Source of the DNA: CAUZIZ01 sp965219855
GTDB taxonomy: Bacteria; Acidobacteriota; UBA6911; RPQK01; JAJDTT01
NCBI GenBank assembly: GCA_965219855.1
Contig: CBDCOR010000015.1
Span: 186,001-250,000 of the forward strand
Reading direction: 5' to 3'
Length of the DNA stretch: 64,000 nt
Positions 26,812 through 35,878 of this stretch are shown in pieces. The stretch's first letter is position 1; the number at the start of each line of letters is the position of its first letter. The translations under genes were made by a program, and so were the position numbers. A model generated the notes under the pieces. That model was not told the DNA's origin. It searched no databases and saw only the letters and a list, made by a program, of their open reading frames with translations.

Positions 26812-26934
26812 CCTGAAGCGCAAGCGAGGGGTTGGGGAGCATCGCAGATCTTCCCGACTCGGGTGCTTGCCAGCACTTCAGGCCCCGTCGTCCACGCATC
26901 TTGCTGCACCCCAACCCCTCGCTCGCGCTTCAGG
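26812..26934. repeat. 30-bp inverted repeat with 63-bp centre
   Basis: Arms at 26812-26841 (CCTGAAGCGCAAGCGAGGGG...) and 26905-26934 match in inverted orientation at about 28 of 30 positions. No gene is enclosed. A MITE or a large hairpin locus is possible. The rest of 26552-26980 shows no gene. Confidence 0.6.
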
Positions 26935-26980
26935 TTTTCTGTCCCCTTACTGGGGTGGAGAACTGTCCAGCCAGCCGGTT

Positions 26981-28085
26981 GAGTTTCAGTCTTAGCCCAG
27001 CCTCCGGCTGCGCCGGATCGTACAGGAAAGAAGCTTCAGTCGAGGGACGTAGCGGTGGCCTCCAGGCCGCCGTGTATCGGGCCAAAGGCTCGAAGGAAGA
27101 AGACTTCGGCCTGGAGCCCAAAGCTACGTCCGCCCAATGAAGTTTCAGCTTAGTGGCCCCCCAGCGGTCCTGCCCCATTCGAGAAAGAAACTTTGGCTAC
27201 CCAGAGGCCAGCGTCGCCCGATCCGGCCTTCGAAATTCGCCTGTTCGATATTCTGCGGTTGAGTATTTTCTGCGGTTTCTTTCTCCTGAGTAGAAAGAAA
27301 GCCTAAATCTCGAACCGCTAAACATCGAACACGCAGGCGAAAGGGGTTTTCTTTAGAATGCGTGTTCGATATTCAGCGGTTTAGCCTTTAGCGGTTGCCT
27401 TCTCGGGAAGCAGAAAAGCCCAAATCTCAAACCGCAAGACACCGAACAATACGAACGCCGAAGTTCGGAAGCTTGGCGATGAAGTTTCAGCTTAGTCTTA
27501 GTGGCCCCCCAGCGGTGCTGCCCCATTCGAGAACGAAACTTTGGGCCCGGCGTAGCGGTGGGCTCCAGGCCGCCGTCCGAGCCAAAGGCTCGAATCAAGA
27601 AGACTTCGGCCTGGAGGCCAAAGCTACGCTCGCAAATGAAGTTTCAGCTTAGTCGCGCCCCGGCCGGGCTGCCCCATTCGAGAAAGAAACTTGAAGCCTC
27701 TCGCCACACTGTCCAGTGGCAAGAGACGTGCGACGTTCGGACGTTCAGACGTGCGACGATCCCAATGAAGTTTCAGCTTAGTGGCCCCCCAGCGGTCCTG
27801 CCCCATTCGAGAAAGAAACTTTGCCTCCGGGCGTGGCGGCGGTCTCCAGGCCGCCGGGCGTTGAGCCAACGGCCCACAAGAATAAGACTTCGGCCTCGAG
27901 ACCGAAGCCACGTTTGCAAATGAAGTTTCAGCTTAGTGGGGTCCCCAGCGGAGCTGGCCCCATTCGAGAGAGAAACTTTTTCCTACTTCTGGATCGATCG
28001 CCTGAATAGAAGGTTCTGCTTCAGGTAACCCTATCCAGAAGCCCGCTTCAGCGGGCTTCTCGAGCAATGGCTTTAGCCCAGATCC
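26981..28085. repeat. palindromic repeat array 1 (order A-B-A-C-A-B-A, A-B-A, D)
   Basis: Unit A is about 57-62 bp, begins GAAGTTTCAGCTTAG and ends CATTCGAGAAAGAAACTT, so its ends pair (AAGTTTC/GAAACTT). Copies: 26981, 27138, 27481, 27637, 27765, 27920. Unit B, about 80 bp, has arms CGTAGCGGTGGCCTCCAGGC and GCCTGGAGGCCAAAGCTACG: 27048-27128, 27551-27628, 27832-27912. Unit C is at 27195-27480. Unit D is the perfect hairpin AGAAGCCCGC-TTCA-GCGGGCTTCT at 28037-28060. In the B copy at 27832 both arms changed together (GTAGC/GCTAC to GTGGC/GCCAC; GGCCTC/GAGGCC to GGTCTC/GAGACC). No open reading frame of note. Not a CRISPR: spacers are themselves repeats. Confidence 0.8.
27195..27480. repeat. repeat C, copy 1 (two imperfect hairpins)
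   Basis: 286 bp matched by 38666-38951. It contains two inverted pairs: GTTCGATATTCTGCGGTTGA with CTCGAACCGCTAAACATCGA, and TTCGATATTCAGCGGTTTAG with CAAACCGCAAGACACCGAAC. It is AT-richer than its surroundings and noncoding. Confidence 0.7.
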
Positions 28086-28116
28086 GGTCCGTCGCGTGAG
28101 TCTCCAGAAACGGACG

Positions 28117-28270
28117 CTTTCAGCTGGGGGCCATCGTCTTACGGTCGATCGGCTCGCAAGCGATGGGACCATTCGTCTCGGCGGATGGAAAATGGGTCGG
28201 GTTTTTCGACGATGCCGACGACACGCTCAAACTGGAGACCGGTAAACAGAAGGGCATTCTTTCAGATTGA
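28117..28270 (+). pseudogene. fragment resembling a kinase-associated beta-propeller
   Basis: The plus frame reads through RSIGSQAMGPFVSADGKWVG and FFDDADDTLK before TGA at 28268-28270. The (F/V)SxDGKWVGFF pattern is a WD40/TolB-like blade common in acidobacterial Ser/Thr kinases. No start or other domains remain. Low-certainty relic directly before the sulfatase. Confidence 0.35.
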
Positions 28271-28294
28271 GATAGTGTAGGCGATAATTGGAGA

Positions 28295-29719
28295 ATGCAT
28301 AGTTTACTGTGGCTCCTGCTGCTGGCTGTTGTGGCAATGGCACCTGTTGTTGCGGTTGGCCAGACCCCGAACCGTCGTCCCAATATCGTGTTTCTGCTGA
28401 CGGATGACCAGTGTGCTACGGCATTGGGTTGTTACGGAAATCCGATTATCCAGACGCCACACATCGACGCACTGGCTGAAAGCGGGGTGGCCTTCGACAG
28501 GGCTTTCGTCACCACTGCTATCTGTATGACGAGCCGTGCCAGCATTCTGACTGGACAGTATGCCCGGCGTCATGGAGTCCATCGCTTTGATCAAACACTT
28601 ACCGCCGAACAGTTTCGCTATACCTATCCGGCAGTGCTGAGAAGAGCCGGTTATCGAGTCGGTCACGTCGGGAAGTCGCACCTCCTCGATCCACCGGCAG
28701 ACGGCTTCGATTTTCTGCGATCGTTTCCGTCGACCGGTTGGTTCTACGAGAATGGTGACCGCAGCAGTCGCCATCTGACCGGTCGCTTGGGAGATGATGC
28801 ACTCGAGTTCCTGAACCAGCAGGACGGGAAGCAGCCCTTCTGTCTGACGGTGGCCTTCAAGGCGCCCCACGTTCAAGACCAATGGACCGATCAGTTTCCC
28901 TTTGACCGAGCCGATGAGGCACTGGTTGTTCTCTACCAGGACGTGACGATCCCGCCGCGAAAGCTGAGCGATCCGGCCTTCTTTGAGGCGCAGCCGGAAT
29001 TCCTCAAGAACAGCGTGAGTCGAGATCGTTGGGGTCGTCGGTTTGTCATTCCGGCCAGATACCAGGCATCGGTGAAGAATTACTACCGCTTGATCAGCGG
29101 AGTCGACCGGGAAGTGGGCCGAATCGTTGCCCGACTGAAGGAGCGAGGACTGGTGGACAATACGATCATCATCTTCACATCCGATCACGGATTCTATCTA
29201 GGCGAGAGAGGCTTTGCGGGCAAGTGGTACGCGCACGAGGTGTCGATCCGAGTGCCACTGGTCGTTTATGACCCGCGGCTCGAGCAAAGTCAGCGCGGAA
29301 CGCGGCGCGATCAGATCGTCCTGAACCTGGATATCGGCCCTACGATTATCGATCTCGCCGGTCCAGCCCAGCCGGACCAGATGCAGGGGCGCAGCTTTTG
29401 GCCGCTGTTGAACGGATCGGTTCCGGACTGGCGAACCGAGTTCTTCTATGAGCATCGTCTCGACGACCGAAGGAGTGGGGGGCGCAAAGGGTCGGCGATT
29501 CCGCAAAGCGAGGGCGTCCGTACATCAGAATGGAAATACATTCGGTGGTTCGGAGCCAGCACCCTGCTCAATGCCAATCCGACTCCGCTGTCCGAAGAGC
29601 TATATGATCTGAGTCAGGATCCGGATGAGGCTCTGAATCTGGCGCATTCGCCTGACCATGCGGAACGGTTGAACTCGATGCGGGAGAAGTGGCTGCATTG
29701 GCGGGAGCGGGCAAAGTGA
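28295..29719 (+). CDS. exported formylglycine-dependent sulfatase (family S1)
   Basis: 474 residues. Signal peptide: MHSLLWLLLLAVVAMAPVVAVG. Metal-binding start RPNIVFLLTDDQ, then the formylglycine motif CMTSRASILTGQYARRHGV with Cys as the residue to be modified and Thr at the third place instead of the usual Pro. Further metal ligands are in VGKSHL and TSDHGFYLGERG. It would cleave sulfate esters of a polysaccharide or glycan in the periplasm or outside. An anaerobic or FGE-type maturase is not in the window. The ribosome-binding site (GGAGA) is very close to the ATG. The broken phosphotriesterase-like gene follows 31 bases later. Confidence 0.93.
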   Translation: MHSLLWLLLLAVVAMAPVVAVGQTPNRRPNIVFLLTDDQCATALGCYGNPIIQTPHIDALAESGVAFDRAFVTTAICMTSRASILTGQYARRHGVHRFDQTLTAEQFRYTYPAVLRRAGYRVGHVGKSHLLDPPADGFDFLRSFPSTGWFYENGDRSSRHLTGRLGDDALEFLNQQDGKQPFCLTVAFKAPHVQDQWTDQFPFDRADEALVVLYQDVTIPPRKLSDPAFFEAQPEFLKNSVSRDRWGRRFVIPARYQASVKNYYRLISGVDREVGRIVARLKERGLVDNTIIIFTSDHGFYLGERGFAGKWYAHEVSIRVPLVVYDPRLEQSQRGTRRDQIVLNLDIGPTIIDLAGPAQPDQMQGRSFWPLLNGSVPDWRTEFFYEHRLDDRRSGGRKGSAIPQSEGVRTSEWKYIRWFGASTLLNANPTPLSEELYDLSQDPDEALNLAHSPDHAERLNSMREKWLHWRERAK

Positions 29720-29750
29720 TCGGCAATCCCTCAACAACCTCGGAGGTCTC

Positions 29751-30925
29751 GTGAAACGACTCAGTCGACTCTGGCTCTGCTGCGGAATCATCCTGTTGAC
29801 GGGAGTCAGCGGCGACCCGGGCTTGCGATCGCTGGCGGGGATGGCAAGCGCCGGGGGATCAGCATCGCAGATGGCAATTCCGAGTATGGCCGGCAGGATC
29901 CTCACCGTGAAGGGTCCCATTGAACCAGACACCTTGGGACCCACTATCATGCACGAGCACATCTTCCTGGATTGGAGGGTGCCGTCCCAGAAGAATGCTA
30001 CCGATGCAGGGTTGTATGCCGAGCCGGTATCGCTCCAGAACCTCAGCGTCCTCCGAGTTCGGGCGACGTCCAGTCGGGACAATCTGTTGCTGACCGACAT
30101 GAACCTGGCCATCGAGGAGCTGCTCCATTTCAAGCGCTGGGGAGGTCAGGCCGTTGTAGACACGACTCCTGGCCATGGGTTTGGTAGAGACCCCCGCGCG
30201 CGCTGCTGCAAGTGTCAAACGCGACCGGCCTGGATATCGTGATGGGTGCTGGCTTCTACGTCGGTGGATTCCATCCCCCCGACATGGACAGTCGGACCGT
30301 AGAGGACCTGACCGAAGAGTTGATCCGAGATGTCGTCTTTGGAGTCGAGGACACCGGAATCCGCTCGGGCATCATCGGAGAGGTGGGCACGTCAAGAATT
30401 CTGACGGCCAACGAAATGAAAAGCGTCCGCGCCTCAGCCCGTGCGAGCAAAGCGACCGGGGTGGCGATTTCTTTCCACCACGGCGGATACTGGGAAGACA
30501 AGTTCAGGGTCCTGGATGCGATAGCTTCAGAAGGAGGCGATCTGAATCGGGTGATTATCGGACACGCTAATCACGTGGCTGCCGACGTTCCCTTCATGAA
30601 GAGACTCCTGGGGCGGGGTGTCTACATCCAGTTTGACTTGTTGGGTGAGGTGATCCCCCGCCTGGGCCGGGTACATGACGCCGAGGTGGTAGCCGCTATT
30701 CGGAGGCTCGTTCAGGCGGGTTACTCGAACCGCCTGCTCCTGTCTCAAGATGTTTGTAGCAAGACGATGCTGAAGGCGTATGGAGGGATGGGTTACTCCT
30801 ACGTCCTGGAATTCGTTGTACCGGAACTGAAGAGATTGGGCGTCACCGAGGATCAGATCGAAAAGATCATGGTGAAAAACCCAAGACGCGTCTTGACTTT
30901 TGCGGAACCCCGTCCGCCTCAATAG
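29751..30925 (+). pseudogene. phosphotriesterase-family hydrolase, frameshifted
   Basis: GTG start at 29751 with GGAGG upstream. Signal-like N-terminus (LWLCCGIILLTGVSG). The first frame has the metal motif TIMHEHIFLDW (HxH) and ends after TTPGHGFGRDPRAR. An extra CG in a CGCGCGCG run near 30196-30203 shifts the frame; read without it the protein continues LLQVSNATGLDIVMGAGFY. The second frame holds GIIGEVGTS (Glu where phosphotriesterases have a carbamylated Lys), SFHHGGYWED, VIIGHANH and the metal Asp in LLLSQDVCS. Apart from the shift the active site is complete. Members act as lactonases, organophosphate hydrolases or related esterases. Probably co-transcribed with the sulfatase. Confidence 0.88.
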
Positions 30926-31005
30926 AACAGAACGATTGGCTGGTGTAGAGGCTACCTCTCTTCGACTTGAGCCGGAGACAGCCCCGCGCGCAACGCTCTT
31001 GTCTT

Positions 31006-31704
31006 CTATTCTTTATACTTCTTTTCCGTCAGAAAGATCCCCCACGCGTGCAACAGGTTCAGGGAAACGAAGATGGCCACTACCGTGCTCGGGGCAAGGA
31101 TCATCGGGAATTCAAAAATGAAGGAGAACCCCGGTTCGTTCATCCAGTGGCTCGAAGGAATGAACGTGGGTAGGACGATCAGCCCGAAGCCCACAAGATT
31201 CCAGACTATCAAAAATCGGGGGCCGATAGCCTTTCGCAAGAACAGCCACCCTACGATGAGGGCAGAGACGCCAAAGAGGAAGTCCGGTATGCCGATCCAG
31301 AAAACGAATTTGGAAGTGACTTCGCCTCGGATCCCTTTGATGATTCCGCCCAGCGCTCCGATGCGGAGAGCCTGAACGAAAACCAACCAATGTCCCGGAG
31401 TGCTCGTGGCGATCCCGCGCAGGCCGCTTCGGAGCGTGCTGGAGAAGGTGAAAGCAGTACTCCACAGCGTGACCACGACTAGCGCCTGCCACAGCAACGG
31501 TACGTGTTGCATAAGCTCGATGTGCGTCCCCCTGATTCCCAGCACAACAGCGATCAGTGTCCATGCAAAGAAAGTCAGGAGCAGCGCGTAAACGCTTCGC
31601 GCTTCTGCGGTTGCTATCGATCCATTCGACCTTGCCTTACGTGTGATCGCTACGCAGAAGATAAAGACGAAGGCAATCAGTAGGGGAAGGATTGATAACT
31701 TCAT
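31006..31704 (-). CDS. integral membrane protein with about six helices, unknown
   Basis: 232 residues, AAGGAAA before the ATG. Hydrophobic helices are seen at LSILPLLIAFVFIFCVAI, ALLLTFFAWTLIAVVLGI, LWQALVVVTLWSTAFTF, FVFWIGIPDFLFGVSALIVG, LIVWNLVGFGLIVLP and FEFPMILAPSTVVAIFVSL. Conserved-looking polar spots are GIPDFLFG and PGFSFIFEFPM. The pattern resembles small membrane proteins of unknown function found in many Bacteroidota and Acidobacteriota. No transport or enzyme motif recognised. It is convergent to the phosphotriesterase gene. Confidence 0.75.
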   Translation of the reverse strand: MKLSILPLLIAFVFIFCVAITRKARSNGSIATAEARSVYALLLTFFAWTLIAVVLGIRGTHIELMQHVPLLWQALVVVTLWSTAFTFSSTLRSGLRGIATSTPGHWLVFVQALRIGALGGIIKGIRGEVTSKFVFWIGIPDFLFGVSALIVGWLFLRKAIGPRFLIVWNLVGFGLIVLPTFIPSSHWMNEPGFSFIFEFPMILAPSTVVAIFVSLNLLHAWGIFLTEKKYKE

Positions 31705-31928
31705 CGTTGTTTCCTTTCGTAGCTGTGCTGACCCCTGCCGAGCATCGCCTTGAGTCGCTGAGCCCGGTTGAGCCCTATCAGTATCGGCGTAACAGAGCCC
31801 GTGAGTACAACACTCAGTCGAGCGTCTGCTATTCGTTGTTCGTAGGTTATCCTCATTGTGGGACTCTGGATAGGCTCAATGTGCCAGCGGGAGAGGCCGG
31901 AAAACTCTAGGAGAAACGCGAGTCGCAT
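31701..31928 (-). CDS. possible 75-residue protein upstream of the membrane protein
   Basis: The frame from the ATG at 31926-31928 ends with TGA overlapping the membrane-protein ATG by 4 bases, which suggests coupling. The sequence (RITYEQRIADARLSVVLTGS) has no recognisable domain and only a weak ribosome-binding site. It may be a leader or chance frame. Confidence 0.3.
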   Translation of the reverse strand: MRLAFLLEFSGLSRWHIEPIQSPTMRITYEQRIADARLSVVLTGSVTPILIGLNRAQRLKAMLGRGQHSYERKQR

Positions 31929-32005
31929 TCAATTCTCATACGTGCTTCTGAGATTTGCCCTTCCAGAGTCAAGGATCTAGTATTGTGGGATAGGTCCCCC
32001 TTTCA

Positions 32006-32035
32006 GTCTGGCAGCCTGTTTCTGGCAGGCCAGAC
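32006..32035 (+). promoter_or_regulatory. hairpin in the leader of the BNR-repeat protein gene
   Basis: GTCTGG-CAGCCTG and CAGG-CCAGAC pair around TTTCTGG, ending 21 bases before the ATG at 32057 and before its AGGAGAG site. It could act in the mRNA leader; no known riboswitch class is recognised. Confidence 0.35.
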
Positions 32036-32056
32036 GGTAGATTTTCAGGAGAGATC

Positions 32057-33508
32057 ATGAAGACCCTGACCCGAAGAGAGTTTCAGCGGAGAGCGGGAGT
32101 GGCGCTGGCACTCTCCCCAGTGTTGAGTGGCATCACCTGTGGCCCCGGAGAATCGTCCGTTCCCGGCGGAGCAGCCCCGCCGGTGACAACGGCGACGGGC
32201 GCCTTGAAGATGACTCTTGGACCTGCCGATGTTTCCATTCCCGCGAGTCAGCCAGAGGGAGAAACCTGGCGTTACGGAATCGGATTGATCGTTCAAGTAG
32301 CTCCTAAGAAAGCTGCCGTCTTGTGTAACATCAAGGGGAAGCGGGGTCGCGATTTCGAGGCGGGAAGCGACGCGTTTCTCTTCGGCGATCTGTCGAAGAT
32401 CCAGGCCAGCCAGGCCATCCCTGTCTCCCGCAACCATGATGAGGACAATCCCAACTCCAGTCCCGCCGGCAAGCCTGCGATCATGGTGAAGTATCCGGTC
32501 CGGGGGGGCTTCGTTCCGTTGGGTGCCAAGCTCCAGGACGGTTCTCCCCACCCCCACGCCGGAACCGGCTTCGGTTTCAGCCAGGCTATCGCCTGGACCG
32601 CGGACCAGCAGAGCACCTATCCTGAGGACGAGGGATACGCGTACGCGGAGGTCTATCAGCTAGCCTATGACGGCGACAGCTTCCTCGTCACCGAGACGCA
32701 GCGGATTCCCTTCGATCGCCTCTTGGACGGAGCGGTGCTCAGCAACCCTGGTTTGACTATTGCCATACCGGATGGAGAAGACCTCCTGTTTGCCATGGGC
32801 GGTGGAATCCAGGATGGATTCGGATCTGGGCTGACCCGCTGGAGCCGAAAGGACGGTACCTGGAATCCCATCTCTTGGGTGCCGATCACCGGCCCCGACG
32901 GTTCCTTTGAGGCCAGCATTATTCAGGATCTGGACGGGAGCTTCCTCTTCTCCGCTCGAGCAGGGCGGGACCAGGCCGGCCGGCGACGTCTCGAATCCAG
33001 GGTTTGGCGCTCCCAGGATGGTGGAGAGAGCTGGACCAAGACCCTCCACGTGATCGGAGCCGTTGGGGGCTGTCCCATCACCCTCAACCAGGCAGCCGAC
33101 GGCACTCCCTACCTCGCCGCGAATCTCAACGAAGTGAACCTGCATCCCCGGCCCGAGCGCTTCCGCCCTCAGAAGAACGACCAGGGCATCGTCTACGCTT
33201 TGTCGGCCGGCCGGGAGAAGCTCTGTTTCTGGCCCTTGAACCAGTCCAGGGATGGCCTCGAAACCCCAATCCTGGTCCGGGACTCGGTGGCCGAATTCGG
33301 ATTGGCACCTTCAGGGGATTACTGGGCCGTTGACCACCCCTCGGCGACGACCGTGCAGTTGGCCGACGGGAACTGGCACAATCTCATCGGCATGAGGATC
33401 TGTGATACCGCTGAAGTGAGGGAGGGAGCGGCTCCTGCTCCACAGACAGGTTGCTATGTCGAGGAGGTTCTATCCACGGGTACCCCTATTCCAATGTGGA
33501 ACTTCTAG
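32057..33508 (+). CDS. secreted BNR-repeat (sialidase-like) protein
   Basis: 483 residues with AGGAGAG before the ATG. The N-terminus KTLTRREFQRRAGVALALSP looks like a Tat or lipoprotein signal (RRxFxRR; possible lipobox Cys in SGITCGPG). The mature protein is beta-rich. One clear Asp-box is SQDGGESWTKTLHV, and others are degenerate (SRKDGTWNPISW). This indicates a sialidase-type beta-propeller. The sialidase Arg triad cannot be placed, so the enzyme activity is not assured. A neighbouring broken symporter and a second sialidase/GH32-like gene suggest a glycan-use locus together with the sulfatase. Confidence 0.75.
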   Translation: MKTLTRREFQRRAGVALALSPVLSGITCGPGESSVPGGAAPPVTTATGALKMTLGPADVSIPASQPEGETWRYGIGLIVQVAPKKAAVLCNIKGKRGRDFEAGSDAFLFGDLSKIQASQAIPVSRNHDEDNPNSSPAGKPAIMVKYPVRGGFVPLGAKLQDGSPHPHAGTGFGFSQAIAWTADQQSTYPEDEGYAYAEVYQLAYDGDSFLVTETQRIPFDRLLDGAVLSNPGLTIAIPDGEDLLFAMGGGIQDGFGSGLTRWSRKDGTWNPISWVPITGPDGSFEASIIQDLDGSFLFSARAGRDQAGRRRLESRVWRSQDGGESWTKTLHVIGAVGGCPITLNQAADGTPYLAANLNEVNLHPRPERFRPQKNDQGIVYALSAGREKLCFWPLNQSRDGLETPILVRDSVAEFGLAPSGDYWAVDHPSATTVQLADGNWHNLIGMRICDTAEVREGAAPAPQTGCYVEEVLSTGTPIPMWNF

Positions 33509-33573
33509 ATACCGCGACGTTCAAGAGACCGCGGGGGAGAACAATTCGATCAGAAGACCGATTGCTATTTCCG

Positions 33574-33629
33574 CCGTGTGTCGAGCCAAAGGCTCGAAAA
33601 GGGAACTTCGTCCTGGAGACCAAAGCTAG
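33574..33629. repeat. right half of a B-type palindromic repeat
   Basis: GTGTCGAGCCAAAGGCTCGA ... CTTCGTCCTGGAGACCAAAG matches the central and right part of unit B of the arrays. The left arm is missing, and the MITE at 33630 starts where the right arm ends. Confidence 0.55.
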
Positions 33630-33804
33630 CCCGGATTTCTCATCGCCCGTCGTCGCGAGGCGTCGCAAGCGCCGTCCTGGCAAGGCTTGCGACCGAGGCC
33701 TCCGCAGTCGTACTCGTGCAGTACGTCGAGGAGGCCGACCGAGCGAAACACAGCCAGGGCGGATGATTGCGGCGACGCAGCAGACTGGCGATGAGAAATC
33801 CGGG
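33630..33804 (+). mobile_element. MITE with IS1380-type ends and CTAG target duplication
   Basis: 175 bp bounded by CCCGGATTTCTCATCG and CGATGAGAAATCCGGG. CTAG occurs directly on both sides (33626-33629, 33805-33808). The 13 terminal bases equal those of the IS1380-type element at 39579-41268, whose target duplication is CTAA. It is therefore probably moved by that type of transposase. The inverted sister copy is at 15665. Bases 33809-34036 contain no convincing gene. Confidence 0.82.
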
Positions 33805-34036
33805 CTAGGTGAATCCAGCCCCCAGCCGGAGCTGGATCATTCAGGGGGAGACTTCAGGCTGGGGATAAGGAAGATCGTGCTGTTGACCGGTCGCTCCTGT
33901 CTTCGTCGTCCTCGACGGCCGGAACCTGGCCTCATGTTGCTGACAATTCAAGGGACTCCGCTGAGGACTTCCATGTAGGTCTCGCGGCTCTCCCCCTATC
34001 CCCTGCGGTTCCTGTAAGTCCAGGCTTGGGAAGTGC

Positions 34037-35670
34037 CTACAGAAAGGCCACATCGATCCAGGGCCAGAGAATAATGGTTGCCACCAGAAACGGCAGTGGA
34101 ATTAGGGCAACGACCATCTTCCACAACACGGTTCCCCGACCGGACTGGAGGAGTCGACTCGCCACAATCCCTGCTGCCAGATTGACTATCAAGGCCAGCG
34201 GTCCGATCCACTGGAAGCTGATGGGCGTGGTTTGGATGGTAGAGATGCCGAAAAAGGATGCTCCTTGAGAGCCTCATAGATGCTTCCCGAAAAGGCAATC
34301 AGAGCGGCTGTACCTACTCCGTAGATCGTTCCCACTACAACCCCCAGAGGACGGGCAAAGGGAACAAAAAGGGCGAAGAAAAAGAGGGCGAACAGAGGGC
34401 TCACCAGAAGGTTGTCCGCTCGCTGGGTCATGCCGATGAAGTTGCCGGGCACATGTCCTATGAAGCTGCTTCCCACGACGACCAGGCCTCCCACGCTGAA
34501 GGCCAACAGTCGGGCCAGTCGAACCTGGCCTTTGGCGGTGCTGGGCGTTTGACCGAAGCGACCCAGGAAATCGGTCATGATCACGGCCGTAATTGAGTTG
34601 ACACCCGAGTCGATACTGGACATCGCAGCCGCAAACATGGCGGAGACCACCAGGGCCCGAGACCCCGGCGGGAAGGTGGAAGGCTACGAAGCGCGGGAAG
34701 ATCTTGTCTCCGTCTGCGGCCAGGCTTATTCCGGTTGGCAGCTCGCCCGGTTTCAGTGTGAAGTAACCCAGCAGGGAAAAGCCCACCAGGGTCAGGAGAA
34801 TACTGACACAGGCCCCAAGCAGGGTCCGAGTCAGGTAGGCTTGCCGAGCGGAGCGGGCATTCCCGGTAGCCATGAATCTCTGGACACTCACCTGGTCCCC
34901 ACCTGCCGTGCAGACTTGCCAGACCAGAACCGTCAGGATAGACCCCACTACCGTCACCCGAATTCGAGGATCGAAGCTGAAAAAAGGTTGGGTATCCCAG
35001 GTGGGTTGCCAAGTGGTGGGGAACCAACTGAAACCGTCCAGGGAGATGGTGATGAGCACTACCACCAGGAGGGCTCCTCCCAGGAGAAGCAGGGTTTGCA
35101 GAAAGTCGGTAACGACCACCGCTCCAAACCCTCCGAGAGAGGTGTAGATGACCGAAACGAAACCGGTTGCAAGGACGATAAACGGGATCCACTCTTCGCC
35201 CACGCCCAGCATGACCGCCATCGCCGAGGCAGCGATATACACCAGTAAGGACATCCAGATGAGCCGCAGGGCCAGGAACATGAGGGCCCCTAGGATGCGA
35301 ATCCCAAGCCCCAATCGTTCCTCCAGAAGTTCATAGGCGCTGGTCACCCTCTGGCGCATGTAGACACCCAGAAGGAAGCGGGAAACGACCAGGTAGACCA
35401 CCGGTAGTGCGACAACGCCTATCAGGATGCTGACGGGACCCCTATTAATAGTTTCACCAGGAACGGCCATGTAGGAGATGGTGCTCAGGAGGGTGGCAAA
35501 CAGGGAGACTCCCACCAGCAGCGGGTTCATTCTCCCGCTTCCGACGAAGTATTCCCCTTCTGCTTTCTGCTGTAGTAGTAACCGAGGCCAATGGTGGTGG
35601 CGGCGTAGACCAGGATGATGGCCCAGTCCACCGCTCCCAGGCCGCTCTGGCTGACCGTTGGGTTGTCCAT
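34037..35670 (-). pseudogene. sodium:solute symporter (SSS family) with three frameshifts
   Basis: ATG at 35668-35670: MDNPTVSQSGLGAVDWAIIL, then the first helix to GYYYSRKQKG. The frame is lost in a G run at 35554-35557 and continues EYFVGSGRMNPLLVGVSLFA and the core SSS helices (STISYMAVPGETINRGPVSI, SLGGFGAVVVTDFLQTLLLL). A second shift in the CCCC run at 34663-34666 leads to SAMFAAAMSSIDSGVNSITA, a typical SSS Na+-site segment. A third at about 34263 leads to the last helix ending LPFLVATIILWPWIDVAFL. Read together it is a ~540-residue transporter, likely for a sugar or acid. Stop at 34037-34039. It is divergent from the GH32/sialidase-like gene. Confidence 0.85.
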
Positions 35671-35878
35671 GATCCTTGCCTCGGACGCCAGAATACGTCC
35701 GCTGCCATTCCGGCACAATGCAAAAGGTTGGAGCGCCTGAGGTGGCCGACAGCGGGTGTCTCCGTGATGTCGCTTGCCGAACTGATTTCGCCGGTGCTAT
35801 CGTGCTCATCAAGCAGCACGCACAGCAGGCGTCGTGCCCCCGGGATTCCGGGGAGTTGTTTCGGAAGAGGAGCCAGCG

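Noticed and set aside
26981..28085. CRISPR array
   Set aside because: Units are unequal, the spacers are themselves repeats, and no cas gene is present.
26981..28085. Integron attC cassette array
   Set aside because: No attC consensus boxes or IntI gene, and the intervals carry no open reading frames; kept only as a loose comparison.
33841..34053. 70-codon minus-strand frame next to the symporter end
   Set aside because: Overlaps the true symporter C-terminus in another frame and has no features of its own.
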